In this document: one piece after another, positions 5,665 through 6,282 of the stretch
Position numbering within the stretch: the stretch's first letter is position 1
How the letters are laid out: every line of letters starts with the position of its first letter
Notes under the pieces: model-generated
Told to the model about the DNA's origin: nothing
The model's database searches: none
Seen by the model: the letters and a program-made list of their open reading frames with translations, nothing else
Program-made: the position numbers and the translations under genes
Assembly (NCBI GenBank): GCA_021805305.1
Contig: JAJZFO010000021.1
Coordinates: 1-6,282, forward strand
Reading direction: 5' to 3'
DNA from: Actinomycetes bacterium
GTDB lineage: Bacteria; Actinomycetota; Acidimicrobiia; Acidimicrobiales; RAAP-2
DNA: 6,282 nucleotides

Positions 5665-6282
<618 letters not shown>

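Overview
The window is GC-rich (roughly two thirds G+C by eye, with strong G/C preference at third codon positions) and carries the core chaperone operon of an actinobacterium. The gene order dnaK-grpE-dnaJ-hspR, a HAIR operator instead of CIRCE/HrcA, and a DnaK without the Gram-negative-type nucleotide-domain insertion all point to Actinomycetota. A deep lineage such as Acidimicrobiia is possible, but that placement is inference. GTG starts are common.

Left part (1-1656, minus strand, read right to left): gpmA (phosphoglycerate mutase, 904-1656), then an unrecognised 45-residue acidic ORF (713-850), then a membrane-anchored Sco/SenC copper chaperone (700 down to the left edge, C-terminus missing). 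The small ORF ends 12 bases before the Sco start, and its stop codon abuts the Sco ribosome binding site. The 53-base gap between gpmA and the small ORF holds five tandem octamers and a hairpin that presents the small ORF's ATG in its loop.

Middle (1657-1862): a divergent control region. On the minus strand a possible leaderless promoter sits directly before the gpmA GTG. On the plus strand a good vegetative promoter (TTGACA-N18-TAGAAT) is overlapped by a HAIR operator (CTTGACA-N7-ACTCAAG). The inferred 5' UTR of about 57 bases contains a stable hairpin and a strong Shine-Dalgarno sequence before the dnaK ATG at 1863. A second, degenerate HAIR-like repeat lies 25 bases upstream of the first.

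Right part (1863-6282, plus strand): dnaK, grpE, dnaJ, hspR and the first 207 codons of clpB. Every junction is overlapping or abutting (GTGA, TAGATG, GTGA, ATGA), so this looks like one transcript. DnaK, DnaJ and GrpE form the Hsp70 cycle and ClpB works with them in disaggregation. HspR should repress the operon through the HAIR site, with DnaK probably acting as its co-repressor as shown in Streptomyces, so the operon encodes its own feedback loop.

No obviously new multi-gene system is present. The items most worth a second look are the small ORF with its unusual leader, the arrangement of the divergent control region, and clpB being fused to the hspR end of the operon.
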